Shown here piece by piece: positions 35,613 to 44,669 of a stretch of 64,000 nt of DNA. A program made the translations under genes and the position numbers. The notes under the pieces are model-generated. The model did no database searches and had not been told where the DNA came from. It saw only the letters and a program-made list of their open reading frames with translations. Position 1 is the first letter of the stretch; each line of letters starts with the position of its first letter. Source of the stretch: Eubacteriaceae bacterium (GTDB lineage: Bacteria > Bacillota > Clostridia > Lachnospirales > Lachnospiraceae); NCBI GenBank assembly GCA_910574915.1, contig CAJTCR010000018.1, positions 28,371-92,370 on the forward strand. The letters are read 5' to 3'.

Positions 35613-36458
35613 ATGGGTATGATGGTCGGATCGAATACAAAGAATCGGGTGATTCAGATAAAAAATCTGGATGGCTCCGTGGCTGGAACAATCAGCGTAT
35701 CGAAATCAGCTCCAAAAAAGAAGAAACGGCTGAATTATAATTTCAAGTCGATTTCATCTCAGATCCTGCTTTCTAAAACATCAAACAGTGCGGGCAAAGC
35801 GGTTACAAAGGCGCGCGGTACGATTGCGATGCTGCTGCGCAAAGTGCGGTCAGGGGATTACGATGACCAGGATTTGGAACATGCGATTATTCATGCGCGC
35901 AAGATGGAGCGCATAGCGAAAAAGCGGATGCGGCATTTAAAGCAGGAAGAGGAGATCGAGCAGAAAGGAAAATCAGCGGAGTTTGAGGATGAGGTGCTGG
36001 AAGGGCTGGAGGAGTCGTCTGAGGACGAAGCGGTACTGGAGCTGAGCGAAGAGGAATTACAGCGGCTGATGGAAGAATATGAAGAGCTGATGCAGGAGTC
36101 TATGGAGGAAATGATGCAGGAATCTATGCAGGAGCTGCTGGAGGAAGCGTCGTTAGAAGAGCTGTCCGAGGAATTTTGCGGTGCGGTATATGAGATGGAA
36201 CCGGAAGATTTAGAGCAGCTAAAGAAAAAACACCGTTCGGACGAAATGCGAGAGATTATGGATGCGGATATGAAATATCTGCGCGCGGTCTTTCAAAAGC
36301 TGGAAAAAGAGCGCCAGTCGCTTTCTAGTGGGATCAAAAACTTTGCCGCTGAGATTCCAAGCGGTGTTTCGCTGGAGATTTCAGGGCTGGAAATGCCTGT
36401 GGAGGTACAGCCAGTGCCTGTAGAAACTGCGGGCGCGAGCATTGACGTGATGGCATAG
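35613..36458 (+). CDS. Hypothetical glutamate-rich coiled-coil protein
   Basis: 281 residues. A basic N-terminal third (KSAPKKKKRLNYNFKSISSQ ... ARGTIAMLLRKVRSGDYDDQ) is followed by a very acidic helical region (about 110-225) rich in EE, LEE, MQE repeats, predicted coiled coil. A third helical stretch (MDADMKYLRAVFQKLEKERQ) and a short hydrophobic valine/proline tail follow. No signal peptide or TM segment. I do not recognise a characterised family; the basic/acidic polarity would suit a scaffold or nucleic-acid-associated protein, which is only inference. Good ribosome site, monocistronic. Confidence 0.75.
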   Translation: MGMMVGSNTKNRVIQIKNLDGSVAGTISVSKSAPKKKKRLNYNFKSISSQILLSKTSNSAGKAVTKARGTIAMLLRKVRSGDYDDQDLEHAIIHARKMERIAKKRMRHLKQEEEIEQKGKSAEFEDEVLEGLEESSEDEAVLELSEEELQRLMEEYEELMQESMEEMMQESMQELLEEASLEELSEEFCGAVYEMEPEDLEQLKKKHRSDEMREIMDADMKYLRAVFQKLEKERQSLSSGIKNFAAEIPSGVSLEISGLEMPVEVQPVPVETAGASIDVMA

Positions 36459-36489
36459 GATTTTTTGTATCAGATTTTTAAGTTAGCAC

Positions 36490-36518
36490 TTTACAAATAT
36501 GTCGTTTTTTGATAGAAT
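36490..36518 (+). promoter_or_regulatory. Promoter of second MATE gene
   Basis: TTTACA (36490-36495), 17-bp spacer, TAGAAT (36513-36518). It lies about 230 bp upstream of the MATE start, leaving a long leader. Confidence 0.6.
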
Positions 36519-36633
36519 AACTGCATATGGAAATTATATTCATTAAAACCTGTTCCCTGCATTCTATTGAAACAGAAATAGGAGTGCCAGTGGCAGGAGT
36601 GGATTTTTCAAGATGAATGGATATCTTTTTTCG

Positions 36634-36708
36634 CCACATGACTGTATGGAAGATGCAGATTCCGAAAGGAATTTTGCTTTTCCGGTTTGCAGCCATGTGG
36701 TTTTTTAT
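36634..36708 (+). terminator. Leader terminator (attenuator candidate) before second MATE gene
   Basis: CCACATGACTGTA and the matching TGCAGCCATGTGG pair imperfectly around a roughly 45-nt loop and are followed by TTTTTTATGT. It lies between the promoter at 36490-36518 and the start at 36749, so transcription of the pump would have to read through it. Confidence 0.55.
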
Positions 36709-36748
36709 GTTTATTTTTATTAAGAAAATTTAAGATGGAGGAAAAGAC

Positions 36749-38089
36749 ATGGAACAGACATTTATGAAAGAGAAAAAAATACTGCCGCTCGTACTGTCGA
36801 TGGCACTGCCAATGGTGCTGTCGATGGCGGTCAATTCGCTGTACAATATTGTGGACAGCTATTTTGTCGCACGCTACAGTGAAGACGCGATGACGGCGCT
36901 GGCGCTGGTATATCCGATGCAAAATTTAATCACTGCGGTAACGGTTGGGTTTGGCATCGGCGTCAATGCGGTAACTGCGTATTATCTGGGAGCGCAGCAG
37001 AAGGAAAAGGCAAACCGTGCCACGACGCAGGGCGTTTTTTGGAATTTTGTACATGGCGTGGCGTTAGCTGTGCTTTGTATTGCCGCAATGCCTGCGTTTC
37101 TGCGTGCGTTTACGTCGGTGGAGCCGATTATCGAACAGGCGCTTATCTATTCCAACCGTGCGTTTTTATTTGCGCCGATGATCGGGATCAGCATTTCGTT
37201 TGAAAAAATATTCCAGTCGGTCGGAAATATGAAGGAAACGATGTTTTGTATGATGTGCGGGTTTGTGACAAATATTATTTTAGATCCGCTTATGATCTTC
37301 GGCGTCGGGTTTTTCCCTGAGATGGGAACGGCAGGGGCAGCGTATGCCACAGGAATCGGACAGTGCGTTACGGTAGTGGTCTATGTGGCGCTGTATGTGA
37401 TGCGCCCTATCCCGGTAAAGATTTCAAAGGAATATTTGTGCTTGGATAAAGAAATTACGAAAAAACTCTATGCGATCGGCATTCCGGCAATGCTGAACAT
37501 GGCGCTGCCGTCCTTTTTGATCTCCTCTTTGAATGGGATACTGGCTGCATTTTCGGAAAAATATGTGCTTGTACTTGGCGTTTATTATAAATTGCAGACG
37601 TTTATTTATCTGACAGCAAATGGGATTATCCAGGGAATCCGCCCGCTGGTCGGCTATAATTACGGCGCGGGAGAGCACAAGCGCGTGGACGGGATCTTTC
37701 AGACGACGCTAAAGCTGTCTATGGGCGTTATGCTGGTAGGAATGATTTTATCATGGCTGATTCCCGCGCAGCTTGTCGGGCTGTTTACTTCCAGTCAGGA
37801 AACGATCGATATGGGGGTAACGGCGCTGCACATTATAAGCCTTGGCTTTGTGATATCGGCAGTATCGGTTACTTGTTCCGGTGTGCTCGAAGGGCTTGGC
37901 AAAGGGACGCCTTCTTTGTATATTTCACTTGCGCGGTGCGTCGTCGTCATTATTCCGGCTGCGTTTTTGTTCAGCCGCTTTGTTGGGGCTGACGGGGTAT
38001 GGTATGCGTTTTTCTTTACAGAAATCGTGACGGCGGTGTTTTCTTATTTTGTGTACCGCAAAATTTATAATCAGATAACGGGTGCATAA
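36749..38089 (+). CDS. MATE-family multidrug/cation antiporter 2
   Basis: 446 residues, 12 hydrophobic segments. Starts KILPLVLSMALPMVLSMAVN and NIVDSYFVARYSEDAM; second half contains GIIQGIRPLVGYNYGAG. Different subgroup from the pump at 30341. Preceded by a leader with a terminator, suggesting conditional expression. Substrate unknown. Confidence 0.92.
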   Translation: MEQTFMKEKKILPLVLSMALPMVLSMAVNSLYNIVDSYFVARYSEDAMTALALVYPMQNLITAVTVGFGIGVNAVTAYYLGAQQKEKANRATTQGVFWNFVHGVALAVLCIAAMPAFLRAFTSVEPIIEQALIYSNRAFLFAPMIGISISFEKIFQSVGNMKETMFCMMCGFVTNIILDPLMIFGVGFFPEMGTAGAAYATGIGQCVTVVVYVALYVMRPIPVKISKEYLCLDKEITKKLYAIGIPAMLNMALPSFLISSLNGILAAFSEKYVLVLGVYYKLQTFIYLTANGIIQGIRPLVGYNYGAGEHKRVDGIFQTTLKLSMGVMLVGMILSWLIPAQLVGLFTSSQETIDMGVTALHIISLGFVISAVSVTCSGVLEGLGKGTPSLYISLARCVVVIIPAAFLFSRFVGADGVWYAFFFTEIVTAVFSYFVYRKIYNQITGA

Positions 38090-38150
38090 GAATCCAAAAA
38101 ATGCACATACTGGCTGGGAGAATATGTTTGACAAAAAGGAATGACAGCGT

Positions 38151-39737
38151 ATGAAAGAAAAGGAACATATACAAACAGCCAAAGCGCGGCCGCGGGTGAA
38201 CCGGCAGGAGAAGCTTACGACACAGGAAGAGGTGCATCCGGTTTTTGCGCATGTAAGTGAAAATAAACAGTTTTTGCAGCAGCTTTTCGGAGGCAGCGCG
38301 GATATTAAAATGCGTGAAATGCTGCTTGGAAAAGACCGGGTGCGCTGCCTTGCTGCCTATATCGAGATTACGGCGGGATCGTTGGCGTTTGAAAATTCGC
38401 TGGTCGGGCGACTGTTAAATGACCTGGCGTATTTGCCGGCACAGCAGATCTACCAGTCGTTGGCGGACAACGGGCAGGGGCTTTGTGATGTGACGCCGTT
38501 TGACAATATCGAGGACGCGGTGCAGTTTGGGCTGCTGACCGGGGATGTGATCTTGTTTATAGACGGGTTTGCAAGCGCACTGAAAATCCCGGACAAGGGA
38601 TATCCGAATATGGGCGTGACAAAGCCGGATTCCGAAAAAGTGATCCGCGGCTCGCAGGAAGGGTTTGCCGACTCGGTTAAGGTCAATACCGCTTTAATTC
38701 GCAAAAGAGTCCGCTCGACTAAGGTGCGCGTTAAGGAGGTCAGGGCAGGGCTTTACTCCCATACGAACATTGACCTCGTCTATATGGAAGGGCTCGTTTA
38801 TCCCAGCTTGCTGGAAGAGATTGAACGGCGGCTGGATTCGTATACGATTGACGGCGTGCTGGACAGCGGGACGATCGAACAGCTTGCAGAGGATGAATGG
38901 TATTCTCCGTTTCCGCAGTTTCAGACGACGCAGCGGCCTGACCGCGCGGCGATCGCGGTGATGGAAGGACGGGTTGTGCTGCTGTGCGACAATTCGCCGA
39001 CGGCGCTGATCTTGCCGACCGATTTTAACGCGATGCTCAAAACGAGCGATGATTATTACAACCGGTTCCAGATCGCATCGCTGGAACGGCTGATCCGGTA
39101 TGCATCGGCGGTTATGGCACTGGCGCTTCCGGCGTTTTATCTGGCGGTCACCAATTTCCACACGCAGATCCTGCCGACATCGCTGCTGCTGTCGTTTGCG
39201 GCGGCAAGACAGGGCGTGCCGTTTCCGGCGGTCGTGGAAGTGCTGCTGATGGAGCTTTCCTTTGAGCTGCTGCGGGAGGCAGGCGTGCGCCTGCCGGGTG
39301 CGATGGGCAATACGATCGGCATTGTAGGCGGCTTGATTATCGGGCAGGCAGCGGTCGAAGCGAACCTGGTCAGCCCGATCGTTGTAATTGTCGTTGCGTT
39401 TACGGCGCTTAGTTCCTTTGCGATCCCAAATGAAGAGCTGGCGACCTCGTTTCGGATCTTAAAGTTTTATATGATCGCACTGTCCGCATGGCTTGGGCTG
39501 TTTGGATTTTTAGCGTCGGCGTTAAGCATTCTTATTCACCTTGCAAAACTCCGCAGTTTTGGCATTCCTTATTTAATGCCGTATGTAGGCGCAGAGTTAA
39601 ACGGGTATGAGGATGAGCGTGACAGCATGGTGCGCTACCCGCTGTTTTGGATGCGCACGCGCCCGATTTATGCAAGGCGCTTTGCGCGGCTTCGGCTGAC
39701 ATTTGGAAGCAAAAAGAATAAAGGGAAGGAACGATAG
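38151..39737 (+). CDS. GerA-family spore germinant receptor A subunit
   Basis: 528 residues. N-terminal hydrophilic domain with conserved segments (DVTPFDNIEDAVQFGLLTGD, RGSQEGFADSVKVNTALIRK, YMEGLVYPSLLEEIERRL) followed by five to six TM helices (about 310-490), including GNTIGIVGGLIIGQAAVEA. Part of the inner-membrane receptor that senses nutrients and triggers spore germination. First of three tightly spaced genes (A-B-C); proof that the organism sporulates. Confidence 0.95.
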   Translation: MKEKEHIQTAKARPRVNRQEKLTTQEEVHPVFAHVSENKQFLQQLFGGSADIKMREMLLGKDRVRCLAAYIEITAGSLAFENSLVGRLLNDLAYLPAQQIYQSLADNGQGLCDVTPFDNIEDAVQFGLLTGDVILFIDGFASALKIPDKGYPNMGVTKPDSEKVIRGSQEGFADSVKVNTALIRKRVRSTKVRVKEVRAGLYSHTNIDLVYMEGLVYPSLLEEIERRLDSYTIDGVLDSGTIEQLAEDEWYSPFPQFQTTQRPDRAAIAVMEGRVVLLCDNSPTALILPTDFNAMLKTSDDYYNRFQIASLERLIRYASAVMALALPAFYLAVTNFHTQILPTSLLLSFAAARQGVPFPAVVEVLLMELSFELLREAGVRLPGAMGNTIGIVGGLIIGQAAVEANLVSPIVVIVVAFTALSSFAIPNEELATSFRILKFYMIALSAWLGLFGFLASALSILIHLAKLRSFGIPYLMPYVGAELNGYEDERDSMVRYPLFWMRTRPIYARRFARLRLTFGSKKNKGKER

Positions 39738-39739
39738 GC

Positions 39740-40855
39740 GTGTTTTCCAGTAATGATAAAATATCGTCACGACAGATAAAAAGGCTGCTTGTGTTTGACG
39801 TGTTCGGCGCCGCCTCGCTGCTGCTGCCTTCACAGCTTGCAAAGTCCGGCAACGGGATCGGCTTATGGAGCATTCTTGCCGGCACGGTGTTTGCGGGGGT
39901 TTATTTATGGCTGCTGCACTCATGCTGCTGCCGTATGCCGTCGGATTATATGGCATATTTAAAAACGGGCTGGGGAAGCTTTCTGTCTAGGCTTTTCTAT
40001 GTCTGCTACGCGATTCTCAGCATTGTGACATGCGCCTGGGCAGCAAAGCTGCTGGCGGAGCTTATGTGCGGGACGCTGCTTGACAGCACACAGTTTGCGT
40101 CCGCACTGCTTGTGATCCTGCTGTTGGCGCTGTACGGCGCGGCTGCCGGGATGGAAGCGCGTGCCAGGGTATATGAGCTGCTGTTTTGGGTGCTTGTGCT
40201 TCCGCTTGTGGTTTTGCTGCTTTTGTGTGTCCGCCAGGTGCAGGTGATCCAGTGGTTTCCGATGCTTGGGGAAAGCGACGCGATTAGCTGGAGCTGGTTT
40301 TGGAGCGGGACATGGCAGTGCTTTGCCGCGTTTTTGCCGCTGACGTTTGTCGTGTTTTTGGTTCCGCATGTGCAGGACTTAAAAAAAGCAGGGCGTGCCG
40401 CGGCAGGCGCTGTGATTTTAAACGGCGCGGCGCTTGCGCTGCTTTACCTGATCCTTCTTGGCATCTTTGGGAGCGGGGCGTTAGCAAAAGAACAGTATCC
40501 GGTCATTACGCTGATGGGAATGGTAAAGATCCCGGGAGATTTTATCAAAAGGCTGGATGCGGTAATGGTCGGCGGGTGGTTTTTTACACTGTACGCATTG
40601 ATTGGGACGACGCTTTACTATGGCGTCGTCATTATGCGCAGGGCGCTGACAAACCGGGAAGCGGACAGCAGCCAGGGCATTTCCAAGCACGTATGGTTTT
40701 TTGCGCTGGCAGCAGTGGCATATGCAGCCGGATTTTGGTTCCACTTATCTCCTAATGCCGAAGTGCTGGCGATGAAGCTGTTTTATGTTGCCGGCGTACC
40801 GTTTGCGGTAGTAGTCCCGGTTGTTTCCTTATTTATATGCAGAGGGGAAGGGTGA
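39740..40855 (+). CDS. GerB-family spore germinant receptor permease subunit
   Basis: 371 residues, GTG start at 39740, two bases after the A-subunit stop. Ten hydrophobic helices of the APC-like spore-germination permease family (KTGWGSFLSRLFYVCYAIL, WFPMLGESDAISWSWFWSGT, GDFIKRLDAVMVGGWFF). Thought to form the ligand-binding membrane subunit. Confidence 0.92.
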   Translation: MFSSNDKISSRQIKRLLVFDVFGAASLLLPSQLAKSGNGIGLWSILAGTVFAGVYLWLLHSCCCRMPSDYMAYLKTGWGSFLSRLFYVCYAILSIVTCAWAAKLLAELMCGTLLDSTQFASALLVILLLALYGAAAGMEARARVYELLFWVLVLPLVVLLLLCVRQVQVIQWFPMLGESDAISWSWFWSGTWQCFAAFLPLTFVVFLVPHVQDLKKAGRAAAGAVILNGAALALLYLILLGIFGSGALAKEQYPVITLMGMVKIPGDFIKRLDAVMVGGWFFTLYALIGTTLYYGVVIMRRALTNREADSSQGISKHVWFFALAAVAYAAGFWFHLSPNAEVLAMKLFYVAGVPFAVVVPVVSLFICRGEG

Positions 40856-40857
40856 AT

Positions 40858-41922
40858 ATGGAGTACGTACGGCAGAATAGAAACAGGATCAAAGCAGCAG
40901 CCTGCCTTTTGCTGCTGGCGCTTTTTTGCACCGGGTGCGCAGGGACGGAGCTGGAAAATAAATCGTTTCCGCTGGCGGTCATTATTGCGCAAAAGGATGG
41001 GCAGCACGAGGTATGCTATCTTGCGCAGCAGTTGTCGGAGGTGGCGAACGAGCGCGCCGACGGCGGAAATATGACGGCGGCAAGTGCGTCTGGCAGTACG
41101 TATTATGAGACGCACCAGTCGTTTGAAAAAAGTAACCGCTGCAAGCTGGACATGACGCATACAAAAGCTGTGATTTTTCAAAAAGGATTTTTGGAAAGCC
41201 GCGCGTTTACGGTTTTTTTAGACACGGTACGCAGCGAAAATACGTATGCCAGAAATACGCTCGTCTATCTTTCGGATGCGAAGACGGAGGATTTAGCAGA
41301 GCTGAACAATACGCTGGAAGTGCCGCTTGGCAGCTATTTGGAGCAGATGACGGAAAATGAACGCGAGGTAAAGGAGCAGGCGTTTGTGACGCTGGGCACG
41401 CTGTTAAACGAGCAGGCAAACGCCAGCCGTACGCTGCTGATCCCGGTGCTGGAAGTCGAGCATGGGCTTCCGGTTATTAAGTCCTATGAAGTCATGCAGG
41501 GCTTTGAGACAAAAGGAAGCGTCGGCGTTAAGGAAGCACAGATCTATTATCTGCTTGCCGGGCAGATGCAGCAGATGGACTTGTTTTTGGACAAGGAGGA
41601 GCAGGCAAGGCTTGTCCGGTTAAAATGTAAGCGGAAATTTTATATGCAGGACGGAAAAGTGACAGAGCGGTTGCTGTTAAAAGCCGATGCAGAGCGCATA
41701 ACCGGAAAAGCCGCAAGGGGACGCATGGAACGGGTGCTGGCAGAGCGTATCAAAGACAGTTGCCAGGAACAGCTTTTGCAAAATGACATTGACTTAACGG
41801 ACAGCAGCCGCGACCTGGCGCTTTATGCACCGGATATTTACCGGATGTATGGAAAGCGGGTGCAAAAATACAGGGACAACCTTGTGTACGACGTACAGGT
41901 GCAGGTGCGGATGATGCATTAA
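40858..41922 (+). CDS. GerC-family spore germinant receptor lipoprotein
   Basis: About 354 residues from ATG 40858, two bases after the B-subunit stop. Hydrophobic signal then an atypical lipobox FCTGC. The remainder follows the GerC domain order: ELENKSFPLAVIIA, a middle domain (TKAVIFQKGFLE), and a C-terminal domain ending RDNLVYDVQVQVRM. Third subunit of the receptor. A terminator follows at 41949-42000. Confidence 0.92.
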   Translation: MEYVRQNRNRIKAAACLLLLALFCTGCAGTELENKSFPLAVIIAQKDGQHEVCYLAQQLSEVANERADGGNMTAASASGSTYYETHQSFEKSNRCKLDMTHTKAVIFQKGFLESRAFTVFLDTVRSENTYARNTLVYLSDAKTEDLAELNNTLEVPLGSYLEQMTENEREVKEQAFVTLGTLLNEQANASRTLLIPVLEVEHGLPVIKSYEVMQGFETKGSVGVKEAQIYYLLAGQMQQMDLFLDKEEQARLVRLKCKRKFYMQDGKVTERLLLKADAERITGKAARGRMERVLAERIKDSCQEQLLQNDIDLTDSSRDLALYAPDIYRMYGKRVQKYRDNLVYDVQVQVRMMH

Positions 41923-41948
41923 AACAGGGGAAACGGCACAGATACGAT

Positions 41949-42000
41949 GGACAGGCAGCAAACCTGCGAAAGCAGCGGACTTGCCTGTCTTTCGTTTTTA
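41949..42000 (+). terminator. Terminator of the germination operon
   Basis: GACAGGCA and TGCCTGTC bracket an internal hairpin (CTGCGAAAGCAG), followed by TTTCGTTTTTA. Confidence 0.85.
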
Positions 42001-42001
42001 C

Positions 42002-42030
42002 TTGCCAAACAGGAGAAAAAACATTAAAAT
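42002..42030 (+). promoter_or_regulatory. Promoter of DUF1934 gene
   Basis: TTGCCA (42002-42007), 17-bp spacer, TAAAAT (42025-42030), about 54 bp before the ATG. Confidence 0.5.
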
Positions 42031-42083
42031 AAAGCTATATATCCGCAAATTGCGGCTGGCAGAGAGGAAAAGGAGAGAAAAAC

Positions 42084-42527
42084 ATGACAAAGGACATATT
42101 AGTAAAGATCAGCGGTATGCAGTTTACAGCGGACAATGAGGATCCCAATGAACCAGAACCTGTCGAGATCATCGCTCCAGGGGAGTATTATTTTAAAAAC
42201 GGCAAGCACTATATTATTTACGACGAATTTATGGAAGGCTTTGACAGTGTGACGAAAAATGTGTTAAAGCTAAAGAACGATTCGCTGGAGATTACAAAGC
42301 GCGGCAGCTCCAATGTACATATGATCTTTGAAAAAGATAAGAAAAATCTGACCTGCTATACGACGCCGTTCGGAAACCTGATGATGGGGATTGACGCGCG
42401 CCGCATCTTAATCGAGGAGTCCGAAGAGGAGATCTATGCACAGGTGGAGTATGCGCTGGATATTAATTATGAGCACCTTGCGGACTGTACGATCCAACTG
42501 CGCGTGCAGCCGAAAAGGCAGCAGTAG
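42084..42527 (+). CDS. DUF1934 (YwiB-like) beta-barrel protein
   Basis: 147 residues with the DUF1934 calycin-like pattern: DILVKISGMQF, GEYYFKNGKHYIIYDEFMEG, a positioned ITKRGSSNVHMIF, TPFGNLMMGI and a C-terminal YALDINYEHLADCTIQLRV. Function not established for the family. Single gene between a promoter and a bidirectional terminator. Confidence 0.85.
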   Translation: MTKDILVKISGMQFTADNEDPNEPEPVEIIAPGEYYFKNGKHYIIYDEFMEGFDSVTKNVLKLKNDSLEITKRGSSNVHMIFEKDKKNLTCYTTPFGNLMMGIDARRILIEESEEEIYAQVEYALDINYEHLADCTIQLRVQPKRQQ

Positions 42528-42584
42528 TCTTATTTTAAGCCTGTGGTGCCGTTCTTGGCTATATCTTAACAGGTGCTTTTGGAC

Positions 42585-42649
42585 AAAAAAATAAGAGCGT
42601 ATCGGGAAATGTTGATTTGCATCATCTGTTTTCCGAAAGCTCTTTTTTT
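42585..42649. terminator. Bidirectional terminator between convergent genes
   Basis: AAAAAAATAAGAGC and GCTCTTTTTTT form the base of a long stem; inner CGGGAAAT/TTTTCCGA also pair. Serves DUF1934 (+) and the membrane protein gene (-). Confidence 0.8.
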
Positions 42650-42668
42650 GATTCGAATTATTTTTAGA

Positions 42669-43172
42669 TCATTTCTTTTTGTTTTTTCCAGAAGCTGCGC
42701 CAGTCTGCTGCGCCTGCAAGCTTTTTGCCTTCTCCTGAAGTTTTTGCGAAAATTTCTTTTTCTTTTTTTCTGCTGGTTTTTCCAGCGGTTTGCGCAGTCC
42801 TTTGACGCCTGTGATGTACAGTCCGCTGACAATGACCCGGACTTCTTTTTTCAGCGGAATGTCGTCAAATACGGCGGCATCGCACATAAAGGTCTGGATC
42901 TTTGGGCCGACTTTTGCTTTTACAACCGGTACTTTCTGGCGTCGGAGGAGCTTTGGCGTCTGCTCATATACAACCGAGGGAAGCCCGGCTTCTTTCAGCT
43001 TCATTTTTTTCTTATCGATAATGAGCATGGGGATTGTCTGCGAAGCAGCCTCAAGCTGCCGGTCAGATTCGTCTTTTTTCTTTTGAAGCTTTTTTCCTAC
43101 AAAGTAAAGGACAACCAATGCCACCAGCAATAAGGCAGTAATGACAAGTAAAACGATTTGCCACGTTCTCAC
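42669..43172 (-). CDS. Membrane-anchored hypothetical protein
   Basis: About 167 residues from GTG 43172, chosen because GGAGGAAACAAC precedes it; upstream frame extension has no site. One TM helix at the N-terminus (IVLLVITALLLVALVVLYFV), a Lys-rich juxtamembrane stretch, then a small domain (MLIIDKKKMKLKEAGLPSVV ... KVGPKIQTFMCDAAVFDDIP) and a Lys-rich C-terminal tail. Family not recognised. The basic tail would face the cytoplasm if the N-terminus is outside. Confidence 0.7.
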   Translation of the reverse strand: MRTWQIVLLVITALLLVALVVLYFVGKKLQKKKDESDRQLEAASQTIPMLIIDKKKMKLKEAGLPSVVYEQTPKLLRRQKVPVVKAKVGPKIQTFMCDAAVFDDIPLKKEVRVIVSGLYITGVKGLRKPLEKPAEKKKKKFSQKLQEKAKSLQAQQTGAASGKNKKK

Positions 43173-43431
43173 GTTGTTTCCTCCTCTAATCCAATATTCT
43201 ATACGTAAAAATCTCAGCCAGAACATACACTGGCAGCCATTGCGGGGAAGCCTGTTCAAGGAATGAACTGTAAGAGATTATAGCATTTTTTTTCCTATAA
43301 AGCAATAAAAATTTTCATCAAAAACTTTAATTTTTCACAATTATATGTTATTGTAGAAAAGAACGGTTGCTTTTCGCAGCGACGGGCAGGAAAAGATGGA
43401 ATTATATTTTATAGAAGGGACAGGTTATGCA

Positions 43432-44622
43432 ATGAGAAAGAAAATTTTTATGGTTTTACTGACGGCTGTTATGGCAGTGTCAGCCAGCGCATGTGGCGAT
43501 GCGGCGCAAAAAGGCGGCAAAGCGGATACGCAGGCGGACGGCGAAGGGACAGACGGGGCAAAGACAGAAAGTACGGCGGAGGCAGATAAGATCGATTATC
43601 AGGCGCAGGAGTGTGTAAAGCTGGGCGACTATCTGGGCATGGAAATATCGCTGCCAAACGACTATAAGGTTACCAAGACGCAGATCGAAGACTATGCGAA
43701 CAGTATGGCGCAGTATTCGGCACAGCCTTCGTATAAGGATACGAATAAGAAGGAAGTAGAAGAAGGCGATATTGTAAATATTGACTACGAAGGGAAAAAA
43801 GACGGTACAGCGTTTGAAGGCGGTACGGATACAGGCTATCATCTAAAGATTGGCTCTAACACGTTTATCGACGGATTTGAAGAGGGGCTGATTGGAAAGA
43901 AAGTCGGACAGACGGTAGAACTTGACCTGACATTCCCGGAAGGTTACCCGAGTGAGGATCTGGCGGGGCAGGCGGTCGTTTTTACGGTCAAGATCAACAA
44001 GATCGTAAAAGAAGATGCAGACGCGGAATTTAAGCTGACCGACGAGTATGTAAAGAAAAATTTTAATGTAGCGACGGTTGAGGACTATCGAAAACAGGTC
44101 AAGGATTATCTGGAAGAGCTGAACAAAAACAATAAGACGACAGATACCAGGCAGGCGGTCGTTGCGAAGCTGCAAGAGGTGTGCGAGGTGAACCTGCCGG
44201 ATGAGCTGCTTGGAGCACGTACTTCGGATTATGTCGTGCAGTTTACAAACAATAACTGCACCGACGGCACGACGCTGGCGGACTTTTTGTCAAAAAACTA
44301 TAACGGGATGACCGAAGAAGATTTTCGTGCCGACATTACCAATGAGATGCGTACGAACCTGACGACGGAGCTGATTTTGGAAGCAATCGCGCAAAAAGAA
44401 GAGATTGAACTGGATGAAGAGGCGTTCAAGGAGTATGTAAAGCAGCAGATGGAAGTCTATGCCTATGAAAAAGAAGAGGATTTTTATAAGGCAAACGGTG
44501 TAGACGCGGCGGCAGGCGAAGCCTATGAGCGCAAAATCTACGTATGCAACAAGGCGCTGGACAAGGTAGTGGAAAGTGCGAAGATCACGTATGGCGTGTC
44601 AGAAGAAGACGCACAGGAATAA
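43432..44622 (+). CDS. Secreted/lipoprotein FKBP-type peptidyl-prolyl isomerase (trigger-factor-like)
   Basis: About 396 residues from ATG 43432. Signal peptide with lipobox ASAC, acidic linker, then an N-terminal trigger-factor-like piece. The FKBP domain is VNIDYEGKKDGTAFEGGTDT ... LKIGSNTFIDGFEEGLIGKK ... TFPEGYPSEDLAGQ, and the C-terminal domain is helical and trigger-factor-like (NLPDELLGARTSDYV ... EIELDEEAFKEYVKQQM). Probable extracytoplasmic folding chaperone. The cytosolic trigger factor lacks a signal peptide, so this is a surface-located relative. Confidence 0.88.
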   Translation: MRKKIFMVLLTAVMAVSASACGDAAQKGGKADTQADGEGTDGAKTESTAEADKIDYQAQECVKLGDYLGMEISLPNDYKVTKTQIEDYANSMAQYSAQPSYKDTNKKEVEEGDIVNIDYEGKKDGTAFEGGTDTGYHLKIGSNTFIDGFEEGLIGKKVGQTVELDLTFPEGYPSEDLAGQAVVFTVKINKIVKEDADAEFKLTDEYVKKNFNVATVEDYRKQVKDYLEELNKNNKTTDTRQAVVAKLQEVCEVNLPDELLGARTSDYVVQFTNNNCTDGTTLADFLSKNYNGMTEEDFRADITNEMRTNLTTELILEAIAQKEEIELDEEAFKEYVKQQMEVYAYEKEEDFYKANGVDAAAGEAYERKIYVCNKALDKVVESAKITYGVSEEDAQE

Positions 44623-44669
44623 AAATCAAAGCAAACGATAGTTTTATTACACAGAGAGGGAAATGAGAT

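Noticed and set aside
44623..44669. T-box leader upstream of asnS
   Set aside because: The gap is only 47 bp, too short for a T-box.
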